The notes beneath the pieces were generated by a model that was not told the DNA's origin, did no database searches, and worked only from the letters and a program-made list of their open reading frames with translations. From positions 372,001 through 436,000 of the forward strand of contig NZ_JAINVV010000008.1 in NCBI RefSeq assembly GCF_019880585.1: DNA of 64,000 nt, written 5' to 3'. Each line of letters opens with the position of its first letter. The stretch's first letter is position 1. Shown piece by piece: positions 35,656-45,192 of this stretch. This stretch comes from Sphingomonas colocasiae. Its GTDB lineage: Bacteria > Pseudomonadota > Alphaproteobacteria > Sphingomonadales > Sphingomonadaceae. The translations under genes were made by a program, and so were the position numbers.

Positions 35656-36783
35656 ATGACCGATTTCTCACGCCGGCAAATGGTGGGCGCCACGCTGGCG
35701 GCGGCGGTGGCCGCGCCGTATATCAGCCGGCCAGTGCAGGCCCAGACTTCGGCCTATCCGCCGCGCGCCTATCCCAAGCAGGTGGTCGACCTCGTCAACG
35801 AATCGCTCGTGATCGACATGCTCCATCCGCTCAAGATCGCCGAGCAGCCCGAGCCGATGACCGAGAAGCTGGCGGCGGAATTCCGTTCCAGCGGCATCAC
35901 CGCCATGCACCATGCCAATGGCATCGGCGGCCCCGACGCGCGCGACATGGTGCTGACCTTCTACATGATGTGGACGCACTATATCGCGGTGAACAGCCAT
36001 GTGCTGACCGGCGTGAGCAAGATGGCCGACATCCTGCGCGCCAAGCGCGACGGCAAGGTGGCGGTGATCATCGGGGTGCAGAATGCCGACCATTTCCAGA
36101 AGAAGGAGGATGTTCAGACCTTCTACAATGTCGGCCAGCGCGTCTCCCAGCTCACCTATAACAGCCAGAACCGCCTCGGATCGGGATCGACCGAGCGGGT
36201 CGATGGCGGCCTGACCGATTATGGGGCGGTGATCATCGAAGAGATGCACAAGGTGGGAATGCTGGTGGACGTGTCGCATTGCGGCGACCGCACCACGCTC
36301 GACGCCATCGCCGCCTCCAGCAAGCCGATCGCGATCACCCACAGCAACTGCCGTTCGCTCACCAACCATCCCCGGCTCAAGACCGACGAGGCGATCAAGG
36401 CCTGCGCGGCCAAGGGCGGCGTGATGGGCATCGCGGGCGTCCGCAACTTCGTCAGCAGCACGGAGCCGACCACGATCACGCAGCTGGTCGACCATTTCGA
36501 CTATGCGGTGAAGCTGATCGGCATCGACCATGTCGGGCTGGGCAGCGACCTCGACATGCACGGCTATGACGACATGCCCGCCGAGCTGCGCAAATCGATG
36601 AAGGAGATCACCGGCCCCAAATATCTGTGGCGCGACAAGATCGACACCGACGGCTTCGACCATCCGCGCCGGGTGTACGACCTGACCGAGGAGCTGCTGC
36701 GCCGCCGCTATTCCAAGGACAATATCAAGGCGGTCCTGGGCGGCAATTTCGCCCGGCTGCTCACCGCGACCTGGGGCGGCTGA
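35656..36783 (+). CDS. M19 membrane-dipeptidase family protein A, Tat-exported, altered metal site
   Basis: This 375-residue protein starts with a Tat-type leader (SRRQMVGATLAAAVAAPYI). M19 dipeptidases use H-x-D, a bridging Glu and two more histidines. Here the first site reads VIDMLHP (54-56 region, no H-x-D) and the bridging Glu position reads GVQNA (Q122). The later DVSHCG, THSNCRS, NHPR and LGSDLD elements remain. So one metal site appears lost while the other is kept. The closest local relative is M19 protein C at 56843-57976, with the same changes. AAGGGAG seven bases upstream selects the ATG at 35656. It follows kbl-SDR on the same strand but has element b in front. Confidence 0.87.
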   Translation: MTDFSRRQMVGATLAAAVAAPYISRPVQAQTSAYPPRAYPKQVVDLVNESLVIDMLHPLKIAEQPEPMTEKLAAEFRSSGITAMHHANGIGGPDARDMVLTFYMMWTHYIAVNSHVLTGVSKMADILRAKRDGKVAVIIGVQNADHFQKKEDVQTFYNVGQRVSQLTYNSQNRLGSGSTERVDGGLTDYGAVIIEEMHKVGMLVDVSHCGDRTTLDAIAASSKPIAITHSNCRSLTNHPRLKTDEAIKACAAKGGVMGIAGVRNFVSSTEPTTITQLVDHFDYAVKLIGIDHVGLGSDLDMHGYDDMPAELRKSMKEITGPKYLWRDKIDTDGFDHPRRVYDLTEELLRRRYSKDNIKAVLGGNFARLLTATWGG

Positions 36784-36789
36784 GGCGAT

Positions 36790-36821
36790 TGTCGAGGCAG
36801 ATGAGTCCATCTGCCTCGACA
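36790..36821. terminator. Bidirectional stem-loop between convergent M19 and M20 genes
   Basis: A perfect 14-base stem TGTCGAGGCAGATG / CATCTGCCTCGACA with loop AGTC fills the 48-base gap between the two stop codons. There is no T-tract, so it may stabilise 3' ends rather than act alone. Confidence 0.65.
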
Positions 36822-36831
36822 TCGCTCGTGA

Positions 36832-38364
36832 TCAGGTCGACACGAGCATGTGGAGGAATTCCACGTGCGCCATGGTGGCGTCCACCAGGCCGGCCACCTT
36901 GGGATTGACCGAGTCGATCAAATAGAATTCGTCGGGCGCGTGCGCCGCGCCGCCATAACCCAGGCCGAAGCGGCCGACCGGCACCGAGACCGGCGGCTGG
37001 GTGAAGGTGCCGCCCGGCCAGCTGCCGGCCAGGCGCGGGGTAAGATTGGGACGCACGCCCAGCTTGCGGTAAGTCGCCACTTCGGCGCGGGTGAGCGAGC
37101 TGGTTTCGCTGGTTTCCGTCGGGTCGTAGCCGCCGCTGACGTTGAGCTCGACATCGTTGAAGCCGCGCTTGTCGAGATGCGCGCGCAGCTTGCCGACGGC
37201 CTCCGTGCGCGTCTGGTTCGGCACGAGCCGCAGATCGAGCTTCGCGACCGCGCGACCCGGCAGGATCGTCTTGCCGCCCGGCCCCGTATAGCCCGCGACG
37301 AGCCCCTCGATATTGACGGTGGGCTCCTGCATCAGGCGGATCATCGCATCCTCATAGGAGAGATTGTCGATCCAATGGGTGAAGCTGAGCGCCTCCTTGA
37401 GCTGCGCCTCGCTCGAATGCCTGGTCGCCTCGCGGATCAGTGCCTTTTCGCGATCGGTGAGCGGGCGGACATTCTCGAACCAGCCGTCGATCACAGGCGT
37501 GTTTCCATCGGGCGACACCAATGTCTGGAGCGCCTGAACGAGCCGCCAGGCCGGAGAGTCGAGCGCGGCCTTCAGGCTGGAATGCACATCCTTGCGCGGA
37601 CCGCGCCCCCATTTCTCGCCGCTGGCGACCAGCTCCAGCTCGATGATGCCCTTGGCGCCAAGCTCGATCGTGGCGTTGCCCTCCAGATCCGCCATGGCAG
37701 TGGGCATCATGATACCCTCGCAACGCTTGAGCCCCGCCAACACATTCGGCGTGGTCGCGAGTTGGCGGAAGTTCGGCGAACCGATCTCTTCCTCACCCTC
37801 CGCGAGGAAGACGAGATTCACGGGCAGCTTGCGCCCGGCGGCCCGAATGGCGTGAAGCGCGGCGAGGAAGGTCGCCTCCGGCCCCTTGTGGTTCGCGGTG
37901 CCGCGTCCGATCATCACGGAGCCAAGCCCCTTGCGATCGACCATCCGGCAGTCCAGCGGCGGCGACGTCCATTCGGCGGCGTCATACTGCTTCACGTCAT
38001 ACATGAAATAGAGCCCAAGCGTCCGCTTCGCGCCGGCGTCGAGCGTACCGAACACGCCGGGATGCCCCTTGGTGGGCACGATCTGCACGCCGGAGAAGCC
38101 CGCATCCTTGATCAGTTCGGCCATATAGGCCGCGCCTTCGGGCATGTTCCTGTTTTCGGCGGCGATCGAGTCCAGCGCCACCCAGTCACGGATGCGCTTG
38201 ACCGAGGCCTCCTTGCCCGCCTCCGCCGCCTTGCGCACGTCATCGAAGCCGCCCTTCTGCGCGAATGCGCCGAACGGGCTCGCCAGCGCGGCCCCCGCCC
38301 CCAACATGGCCGCGCCGCGGATCAGATCGCGGCGGTTGAACTGATCGATGGTGCTGCGTGTCAT
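36832..38364 (-). CDS. M20-family metallo-hydrolase, Tat-exported, metal ligands replaced
   Basis: This is a 510-residue protein with a Tat leader (NRRDLIRGAAMLGAGAALA). The M20 fold is recognisable by the order of segments, but ligands look changed. The H-x-D site reads FMYDVKQYD (Met121 for His), the bridging Asp region reads RGTANHKGP (Asn158 where D-D/N-K is usual), and the SDT-type Asp site reads MMPTAMA (Pro221). The catalytic acid pair LAEGEEE (189-193), the dimer-domain DVHSSL and the late AAHAPDE histidine remain. So either the metal site is rearranged or the protein no longer hydrolyses peptides. It ends the minus-strand run with M13 and M19 B. Element d lies 54 bases upstream. Confidence 0.85.
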   Translation of the reverse strand: MTRSTIDQFNRRDLIRGAAMLGAGAALASPFGAFAQKGGFDDVRKAAEAGKEASVKRIRDWVALDSIAAENRNMPEGAAYMAELIKDAGFSGVQIVPTKGHPGVFGTLDAGAKRTLGLYFMYDVKQYDAAEWTSPPLDCRMVDRKGLGSVMIGRGTANHKGPEATFLAALHAIRAAGRKLPVNLVFLAEGEEEIGSPNFRQLATTPNVLAGLKRCEGIMMPTAMADLEGNATIELGAKGIIELELVASGEKWGRGPRKDVHSSLKAALDSPAWRLVQALQTLVSPDGNTPVIDGWFENVRPLTDREKALIREATRHSSEAQLKEALSFTHWIDNLSYEDAMIRLMQEPTVNIEGLVAGYTGPGGKTILPGRAVAKLDLRLVPNQTRTEAVGKLRAHLDKRGFNDVELNVSGGYDPTETSETSSLTRAEVATYRKLGVRPNLTPRLAGSWPGGTFTQPPVSVPVGRFGLGYGGAAHAPDEFYLIDSVNPKVAGLVDATMAHVEFLHMLVST

Positions 38365-38417
38365 GCGGCTGTTCCCCGTAAAGATTATCGTCTTTTCTCT
38401 CGCCCCGGCGAGGCGAG

Positions 38418-38445
38418 CGCAACGCGTAAAGCCTAAGGCTTAGGC
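38418..38445 (-). promoter_or_regulatory. Conserved element, divergent copy d, with a CCTAAG palindrome
   Basis: The minus strand reads GGCTTTACGCGTTGCG (38433-38418), matching the GCTTTACTGCGTTG core of the other copies with one base missing. Overlapping it is the palindrome GCCTAA-GGC-TTAGGC (38431-38445). It lies 54 bases before the M20 start codon in the same orientation as copies b and c. Confidence 0.4.
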
Positions 38446-38454
38446 TTAGCTCTT

Positions 38455-39447
38455 CTATCTCCAGACGGTTTCGGCGATGCGCCGGTGATTGCCGCCGAAG
38501 AGCTTGCCCAGCGTCTCGCGGCCATGCCCCCGATCAAGCATGAACCGGGCGATGTCCGGCAACCGTTCGGGCTCGACCATTTCGGCGCCGAGCGGAAACA
38601 TGTCCGGCGGGAAGGTTGCCGGATCGGCCGAGATATAGTCGTTCAGCTCGTCGATATCGAAGACATAGTCGAGCGCGATGCCGACATGATCGTCACCCAC
38701 CAGATCGATCATGTGCTCGACATGCGCGACATAGGACGCGGTGCCGGCATCGTTGTCGCCAAGGAACGGGCCGAAGCCGTTGATGCCGATCACCCCGCCC
38801 CGCGCCGCGCAGGCGCGGATCAGATCGTCGGGAATATTGCGTGGATGATCGTACACCGCGCGCGCGTTGGAATGCGAGAAGATCACGGGCGTCGCCGAGG
38901 CGTCGATCATCTCGCGCGCGGTGCGGTAGCCGCAATGGCTGCCACACACGACCATGCCGACCCGGTTCATCTCGGCGATCACGTCGCGGCCGAAATCGGT
39001 CAACCCTTCATCCGCCTCCATGCAGCCGCCCCCGGCGGCGTTGGCGGTGTTGTAGGTGCCCAGCATCCAGCGTACGCCGCGCGCGTAGAAATGCCCGACT
39101 CTGCCGACATCCCCGTCCAGCGCAGTCATGCTTTCGAGATCGAAGCAGATGCCGAGCCGGCCGCTCGCCTTCGCGCCATCCAGATCGGCGGCCGTCTTCA
39201 CCAGCATCAGCGTATCGGGATGCTCCGCGACCCAGTTCCGGACACTATCGAGCATGGCATCTGCATGGTCGGCGCCGAACGTGCCGAACGCCGCGTTGAT
39301 GGTGACGACGGTCACGCCGGTCGCGCGCATCCGCTCCAGTTGCGGCAGGAAGCGCCCGTCATCCGGCCGCAGCGGCAGGCAGGCGTGATTGTCCCAGACG
39401 AGCACGCCCGGCAGGATTTCCGAGAGTGGCGTCCTGAACGTCTGCAC
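38455..39447 (-). CDS. M19 membrane-dipeptidase family protein B
   Basis: This is a 330-residue M19 protein without a signal peptide. It keeps more of the canonical site than its two neighbours: VWDNHACL (the His of H-x-D, with Cys for Asp), FDLESM (bridging Glu), GSHCG, FSHSNARA, DHPR and GIALDYVFD. It probably hydrolyses dipeptides, including those with a D-residue at the C-terminal side, as M19 enzymes do. The start is a GTG at 39447, two bases after the M13 stop, with AGGA eight bases upstream. So it is co-translated with the M13 gene. The absence of a leader suggests a cytoplasmic role complementing the exported M13 enzyme. Confidence 0.88.
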   Translation of the reverse strand: MQTFRTPLSEILPGVLVWDNHACLPLRPDDGRFLPQLERMRATGVTVVTINAAFGTFGADHADAMLDSVRNWVAEHPDTLMLVKTAADLDGAKASGRLGICFDLESMTALDGDVGRVGHFYARGVRWMLGTYNTANAAGGGCMEADEGLTDFGRDVIAEMNRVGMVVCGSHCGYRTAREMIDASATPVIFSHSNARAVYDHPRNIPDDLIRACAARGGVIGINGFGPFLGDNDAGTASYVAHVEHMIDLVGDDHVGIALDYVFDIDELNDYISADPATFPPDMFPLGAEMVEPERLPDIARFMLDRGHGRETLGKLFGGNHRRIAETVWR

Positions 39448-39448
39448 G

Positions 39449-41494
39449 CTACCAGATCCTGACGCGCTTGGACGGTTCGAGATAGAGCTTGTCGCCGGGC
39501 TTGACGTCGAACGCCTTGTACCAGGCGTCGAGATTGCGCACGACCCAGGCGCGCTGGGTCGCGGGCGAATGGGTGTCGGTGAGCAGCTGCTGGCGGAGAT
39601 GCTCCTCGCGCTGCTTCACGCGCCAGAATTGCGCCCAGCCGAGGAAGAAACGCTGATCGCCAGTATAACCGTTGATCACCGGCGCGGGCTTGCCGCCCAG
39701 CGAGCGCTGATAGGCGTCATAGGCGATGGTGAGGCCGGCGAGATCGCCGATATTCTCGCCGAGCGTCAGCCGGCCGCTCATATGTTCGCCGGGCAATGGC
39801 TGATACGCGTCATATTGCGCGATCAACGCCTTGCTCGCCGCCTCGAACGCCTTGAGATCCTCCGGCGTCCACCAGCTCTGAAGCAGGCCCTTTTCATTGA
39901 ACTTGGAGCCGTTGTCATCGAAGTGGTGGCTGATCTCGTGCCCGGCAATGGCGCCGATCGCGCCGTAATTCACGGCCGGGTCGGCTTTGGGATCAAAGGA
40001 GGGCGCCTGCAGGAACGCGGCCGGGAACGTGATTTCGAGCCGGTTCCAGCTGGCATTGGCGTTGACCGTCTGCGGAGAATAATACCAGTCGGAGCGCTGC
40101 GTCGGCCTGTCGAGGCGGCCGACCGACCAGGCGAACTCGAAACGGTTCGCCCGGATGACATTGCCGAAAAGATCGCCCTCCTTCACGTCCAGCGCGGCAT
40201 AGTCGCGGAACGCGTCGGGATAGCCCACCCTGACCACGAAGCCCTTCAGCTTCTGCTGCGCCTTGGCCTTGGTGACCGGCTGCATCCAGTCGAGCCGGCC
40301 GATGCGATCGCCCATCACCGCCAGCAGATTGTTGGCGAGGCTGGTCATCGACGCCTTGTATTCGGGCGGGAAATAACGCCGGACATAAAGCTGGGCGACC
40401 TCGTCGCGCAGCATGCCGTTGACCAGCGCCGTACCTTTCCGCCAGCGCGGCTCGCGCTCCGGCGTGCCGTTCACGACCTTGTCGTAAAAGGCGAAGCGCT
40501 CGGCCTCGACCGCGTCCGGCAAGGCCGGCGCCAGGCTCATCAGGCTGCGCACCATCATCTGATCGCGCAGCACCTCGATCGGCGCCTCGTCCATGATCCG
40601 GGCAATGCCGATCATCGCGCTCGGGTGACTGACGATCAGTTCGCCGGCATTGGGAACGGCCGCCTTGATCACCGTCGGCATATCGAGCGTCGGCGTGGAG
40701 AATTGCGCGGTCTGCGCAAGCGTGAACTTGTTATAGGTCTTCGTGACGTCGTTCGCGTCCACGCGCGTCCATTGAACCTTGGCGATCTCGGTTTCCATCG
40801 CCATCACTGCCCTGGCTCGAGCCTCGACATCGCTTTCGCCGGCAAGCGCCAGCACGCGCGCGAGATGTGCGAGATAAGCCTCGCGCATCTTGGCGAACGC
40901 CGGCTTGTCAGACAGATACATGTCGCGATCGGGCATGCCCGTGCCATCCTGCCAGATGCTCAGGATCATGCGCTCGGGCTGCCGGTCATCGGGCCATACC
41001 CATGGGAAATAGGGGCCGCTGATGCCCATCCGCATCGATTCCGCAACCAGCGCCGAATAGCCCCTGCGGTCGTTCAACCCCTTGATCCGGGCAAGCCACG
41101 GCTGGACCGGCTTCATGCCCAGCGACTCGATCTTCGCGGTATCCATATAGGCGGCATAGGCGCGGCCGAGCTTGCTCGCCGGATCGCCCTGCGTTCCCTC
41201 GATGATGCCGCGCAGCCGCTCGCTCGTGAGGTCGCGCATGACGAGATATGATCCGTACATCGCCTTGTCGGCGGGCATCGGCGTGTTCTTCACCCAGCCG
41301 CCGCCCGCATAGGCGTAGAAATCGTCACCGGGCTTGACCGACTTGTCCATGCCGTTCTCGTCGAAGCCGAATGCGCCGATCTCGGGCGCGGGCTTCGCCG
41401 GCGCGGCTGGTTGCGGCGTATCCTGCGCGCCGAGCTGTGCGAAGCCGGCCATGGCGGTGCCGATGAGGAAGACGGACGTAAACAGGCGGCGCAT
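39449..41494 (-). CDS. M13-family (neprilysin/PepO-like) metallopeptidase, exported
   Basis: This 681-residue zinc endopeptidase follows a signal peptide (MRRLFTSVFLIGTAMAGFAQLGA). The N-terminal M13 half is followed by the catalytic half with VNANASWNRLEITFPAAFLQ (substrate-binding NA-x-Y-like loop), GAIAGHEISHHFDD (HExxH) and LGENIGDLAGL (third ligand ENxxD). It ends in RVRIW, replacing the usual C-x-V/I-W terminus. Such enzymes cleave peptides up to about 40 residues on the amino side of hydrophobic residues. It lies between the ABC/M1 fusion and M19 B. A strong stem-loop separates it from the fusion gene, so its level may be set independently. Confidence 0.93.
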   Translation of the reverse strand: MRRLFTSVFLIGTAMAGFAQLGAQDTPQPAAPAKPAPEIGAFGFDENGMDKSVKPGDDFYAYAGGGWVKNTPMPADKAMYGSYLVMRDLTSERLRGIIEGTQGDPASKLGRAYAAYMDTAKIESLGMKPVQPWLARIKGLNDRRGYSALVAESMRMGISGPYFPWVWPDDRQPERMILSIWQDGTGMPDRDMYLSDKPAFAKMREAYLAHLARVLALAGESDVEARARAVMAMETEIAKVQWTRVDANDVTKTYNKFTLAQTAQFSTPTLDMPTVIKAAVPNAGELIVSHPSAMIGIARIMDEAPIEVLRDQMMVRSLMSLAPALPDAVEAERFAFYDKVVNGTPEREPRWRKGTALVNGMLRDEVAQLYVRRYFPPEYKASMTSLANNLLAVMGDRIGRLDWMQPVTKAKAQQKLKGFVVRVGYPDAFRDYAALDVKEGDLFGNVIRANRFEFAWSVGRLDRPTQRSDWYYSPQTVNANASWNRLEITFPAAFLQAPSFDPKADPAVNYGAIGAIAGHEISHHFDDNGSKFNEKGLLQSWWTPEDLKAFEAASKALIAQYDAYQPLPGEHMSGRLTLGENIGDLAGLTIAYDAYQRSLGGKPAPVINGYTGDQRFFLGWAQFWRVKQREEHLRQQLLTDTHSPATQRAWVVRNLDAWYKAFDVKPGDKLYLEPSKRVRIW

Positions 41495-41531
41495 GGAAAC
41501 CTCTCAGGCTGAACGGACCGGTGGCGGCATC

Positions 41532-41563
41532 CTGCCGGGTCCGGATGAAACCGGACCCGGCAG
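41532..41563. terminator. Stem-loop between ABC/M1 fusion and M13 gene
   Basis: This is a perfect 13-base stem CTGCCGGGTCCGG / CCGGACCCGGCAG with loop ATGAAA. It has no T-tract on either strand. It lies in the 81-base gap of a minus-strand gene run and may cause partial termination or protect the upstream messenger. Confidence 0.65.
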
Positions 41564-41575
41564 CCCGCCCACGCA

Positions 41576-44500
41576 TCACTGGGTCACGGAGACCACATTG
41601 TCGTTATGGTTGCGGTCGATATAGGTGAGGTACGGATCGACCCCGGCGTAGAGCGGCTTGCCCTTCGTCACGATCTTCACCTGCTGCTCGCCCGAGCGGA
41701 TCGGAACCCGCTTCATCGAGAGCACATTGCCGCTGCCGAAGGCGAGATCGGCGGGGTTGGCGGTGAACACGCCGACATCGATCGGCTCGTTCAGCGCCGC
41801 CGCCTTCTCGTTGCCCTTGCCGTCCGCATAGGCCTTGCCGCCATGCACGGTGACCGTCGTCTCATACTGGCCATTGGTCAGCTTGCGGACGACCGCCGTC
41901 TTCACGCGCAGATCGTAGAGCGTGATGCGGTAGAACAGATCCCTGATCAGCTCCCGCTCCTGATCGTTGCGGGCGATGCCGAGCAGGCCGTTCACCAGAT
42001 CCACCGAGCGCGCGAACGGCGGCGGCTGGAAGCGGTATTTTTCGACGATGCTGCGCAGCACGCCGTTCACGCGGTCCTCGCCCAGGCGGTCCTGGAGCAG
42101 GTACATCACCACCGAACCCTTGTAATAGTGGATGTAACCCTGCTTCTTCACCAGCGCGAGCGGGCGCTCCTCCGCCTTTTCGGCGCGGCGGCCCGACAGA
42201 TAGTCGCTCTGCTCATATTGCAGGAAGCGGCGCATCCCGTCATGGCCGTAGCGCTTCTTCATCACCATGATCCCGCCAAATTGCGACGGGGTCTCGGTGA
42301 GCACCTCCGCGCCCTCGACATCGCCCGGCATCACCTGGTGGAACCAGTATTGATGGCCGTACTCATGCGCGGTGACGAAGGCGAGATAGTCCACATTCTT
42401 CGGATTGCGGAAGTCGCCGGTGAAGCCGAACCGTTCCGAATAGCCCACCGTGCCCGGCGCCGAGTTCGCGGTGCCCGCATAGTCCGGGCGCTCGATCACG
42501 CGGAAATATTTGTACTGATAGGGCCCCCAGTTCTTCTGATAATATTGGAGCGAGTCCTTCACCACGCCGAGCATGCGGTCGACGTTCATCGGGTGCTTCG
42601 GGTGGTAGTAGACGCTCAGCTTCACGCCATCGACGTCGATCGACTTGACGGCATAGCGGCCCGACTGGATCGTGATGAAGTTCAGCGTCGGGATCGGCGA
42701 GACGAACCGCGCGGTGCGGCGGTTGCCCACCACCGTGTTCGACACTTCCTGTCCGGTCACGACCAGCGTCTGATCGGCGTCGGTCGAGACCGTGATATCG
42801 GTGTTGACCCGATCCACACCGGCATAGCTGCGCATCACCGCACGCTTGTCGTCGAGCGACGGCGTCGGGGTTTCGGGCGCAAGGCCGTATTTCTTGCGCA
42901 GCGTGTTGCCCTGCAGGAAATTGCCGCGGCTCATGCCCAGCGCCGGCGCGAAGCCAAGATTGGTGAGATAGGCACCGTTCTTCGCCGGCTGAACGTCGAT
43001 TTCCCAATATTGCTTGTTGGTCGGCAGCGACTTGATTCCGCGCTGCTGCATCACCGTGCGGAAGGTGAGCGTGCCGCTTGCGCCCGGCTGCAACGGCGTT
43101 TCGAACCGGTAGATCTTGTGAAGATTATCGACGTCGTCCTTCTCCAGCTTCGCGCCGGGAACGGCGATCGACTCCACCTTCGTCATCCAGCCCGGCACGT
43201 TCATGCGGACGTGGAGCAGTTCGATAGGCTTGTCGGTCTCGTTGACGAAACGATACTGGCCGTCGAACTGCACCCAGCGCTGCGACGGACGCAGGTCGAC
43301 GTTGAGCTTGATGTCCTTCAGCACCGGTTCGGGCAGGTCGAGATATTTGGCGTAGTCCTTCTCGTACTGCGCCTGATCGGCTTCCATCTTGTCCTTGTCC
43401 GGACGCGTGTTGAGCACGTTCATGTTGTAGAACAGGAACCCGCCGATGACCGCGGTGGCCAGCACCGAGACCGATAGCAGCGCCAGAGGCGTGCCGCGCA
43501 GGCGCAGCGGCAGCGTGCGCCACTGTGCGCCAAGCGTGGTGGCACCGCCGCGACGCCACATCAGATGGCCGATCACCACCAGGATCAGCGCGAACGCCGT
43601 CCAGTAGGCGCGCAGCCACCAGGCGCTGGCCGCCATGTAATCGTCGCCGTTCATCTCCGAGAGCGCCATCGGCGCTTCGGCATAGTTGATCAGCGGGTGA
43701 TCGAGGCCAAGCCCGGCGAAGACCGTGGTCGACACCAGATAGATCAGCATCAGCCCCCAGCCGACGAACTTGTTCGGGCTGATCGCCTGAAGCACGATCG
43801 CCAGCACCGAGAGATGGACGACATAAAGCGTGCTGGGGATGACGAACCACGACAGCCACTGGCCGAGCTCGACATCGACGACGCCGCGCGCCAGCTGATA
43901 GCCGACCGCCTGGATCATCACAACGAAGACGCTGAGCGCGACCAGCACGCCGACCACGCCGGCCAGCTTCGAAACGAGGAAGATCCAGTTGGGAATGGGC
44001 GTCGAGTCGATGATGTCGCCGAAGCGCTTCTCGCGCTCGCGCCACACAACCTCGCCGGAGAAATAGATCGCCATCAACAAGGTGATCAGCAGCGACGCAC
44101 CGCGCACGGTGTCGATGATCGCATAGGTGCGCGGCCAGATCGGCACGTCGTACATGCGGCCGGCCAGGCTGAGCGTCAGGAACAGGTTGATCGAGCCGAC
44201 CAGCGCCAGCACCCAGAAGGCCGGGCTCTTGAACACCAGCTTCATCTCGAGAAGCGTGCGCGTGACGAGCTGATGCCAAGCGGCACCTTCCGGGCTGGTA
44301 TCGGGCAGGCGATCGACCAGCAGCGGCTGCACGGCGGCGAGCTTCTGTGCCTCGGCTGCCTGCCGCTTGTACTTGCCCTTCGAGATACCACGGTCGGCGA
44401 AGCGGAAGCGCGCAGCCGCAAAGGCGACGATGGCGACCGAAATCGCGATCCACACCAGCCGGTGGCCGAGCAAGGTCCCGGTGAGTTCGAGCGACTGGGT

Positions 44501-45181
44501 ATTCTGCTGGATCGGCGTGAGATAGCGGACACCGAGGCTATAGGCGACCGAACCGAACGGCTCGAAATAGGAAGCCAGCGACAGGTCCGGCAGTTTCCGC
44601 AGCATCGCCGACAGCGTGAAATAGGCGAACATGAAGACGATGACGGTGAGGTAGCTATAGGTGACCGACCGCGTCCAGCAGGCCACCGCGAAGAAGATCG
44701 CCGAGGTGATCAGCAGGTTCGGCAGCGCGATCACGAAATAGGTGAAGACATAATCGCCCAGCCGGTTCGGCCCGACCAGTTCGGGATTGACCCATGGCAT
44801 GAAGGTGCCGAGCCAGATCGCGAACGGCACCGCCAGAAACGCGACCGCAGCCCCCAGAAAGGCGCCGGTGAAGCGGCCGAACAGATAAGGCAGCTTGCCG
44901 ACCTTGGTCGATCGGATGATCTGGCCGAAGCCGGTCTCGTCGTCGCGCACCACCACGTTGCCGACGAACGCGGTCGTCACGAACATGAAGAACATCGACA
45001 TGGTCAGCATCACCTGTGCGATGCCGACGGGCGAGTTGGTGTAGGTGTTGCCGCTGACGGGGCGGATCGACTCCACGGTCGTCCACCCGAAGGTCAGCAG
45101 GAAGAAGAGGATGGTCGCAGCCCAGAAGACCGGGTTGCGCAGCTGGTAACGCGCCTCGAAGCGCGCGATCGTCGAGAACAT
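41576..45181 (-). CDS. ABC-2 permease fused to an M1-type metallopeptidase (copy 2)
   Basis: This 1201-residue paralogue of the protein at 9377-13012 has the same layout. Two ABC-2 membrane blocks (about 15-250 and 310-545) and a helix near 570-590 (ALLSVSVLATAVIGGFLFYN) precede a periplasmic gluzincin domain. The zinc site is HEYGH (H939, E940, H943) with Glu in VLTETPSQ 20 residues later. The tyrosine region reads YYKGSVVMYLL. As in copy 1, the exopeptidase GxMEN motif is absent; the equivalent reads YAGTANSAPGTVGYSE. It starts 11 bases after the stop of its ATPase. Control is probably by the divergent TetR protein. A substrate-modifying exporter or a peptide-processing importer are both possible. 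Confidence 0.9.
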   Translation of the reverse strand: MFSTIARFEARYQLRNPVFWAATILFFLLTFGWTTVESIRPVSGNTYTNSPVGIAQVMLTMSMFFMFVTTAFVGNVVVRDDETGFGQIIRSTKVGKLPYLFGRFTGAFLGAAVAFLAVPFAIWLGTFMPWVNPELVGPNRLGDYVFTYFVIALPNLLITSAIFFAVACWTRSVTYSYLTVIVFMFAYFTLSAMLRKLPDLSLASYFEPFGSVAYSLGVRYLTPIQQNTQSLELTGTLLGHRLVWIAISVAIVAFAAARFRFADRGISKGKYKRQAAEAQKLAAVQPLLVDRLPDTSPEGAAWHQLVTRTLLEMKLVFKSPAFWVLALVGSINLFLTLSLAGRMYDVPIWPRTYAIIDTVRGASLLITLLMAIYFSGEVVWREREKRFGDIIDSTPIPNWIFLVSKLAGVVGVLVALSVFVVMIQAVGYQLARGVVDVELGQWLSWFVIPSTLYVVHLSVLAIVLQAISPNKFVGWGLMLIYLVSTTVFAGLGLDHPLINYAEAPMALSEMNGDDYMAASAWWLRAYWTAFALILVVIGHLMWRRGGATTLGAQWRTLPLRLRGTPLALLSVSVLATAVIGGFLFYNMNVLNTRPDKDKMEADQAQYEKDYAKYLDLPEPVLKDIKLNVDLRPSQRWVQFDGQYRFVNETDKPIELLHVRMNVPGWMTKVESIAVPGAKLEKDDVDNLHKIYRFETPLQPGASGTLTFRTVMQQRGIKSLPTNKQYWEIDVQPAKNGAYLTNLGFAPALGMSRGNFLQGNTLRKKYGLAPETPTPSLDDKRAVMRSYAGVDRVNTDITVSTDADQTLVVTGQEVSNTVVGNRRTARFVSPIPTLNFITIQSGRYAVKSIDVDGVKLSVYYHPKHPMNVDRMLGVVKDSLQYYQKNWGPYQYKYFRVIERPDYAGTANSAPGTVGYSERFGFTGDFRNPKNVDYLAFVTAHEYGHQYWFHQVMPGDVEGAEVLTETPSQFGGIMVMKKRYGHDGMRRFLQYEQSDYLSGRRAEKAEERPLALVKKQGYIHYYKGSVVMYLLQDRLGEDRVNGVLRSIVEKYRFQPPPFARSVDLVNGLLGIARNDQERELIRDLFYRITLYDLRVKTAVVRKLTNGQYETTVTVHGGKAYADGKGNEKAAALNEPIDVGVFTANPADLAFGSGNVLSMKRVPIRSGEQQVKIVTKGKPLYAGVDPYLTYIDRNHNDNVVSVTQ

Positions 45182-45192
45182 CGGGCGGTCCT

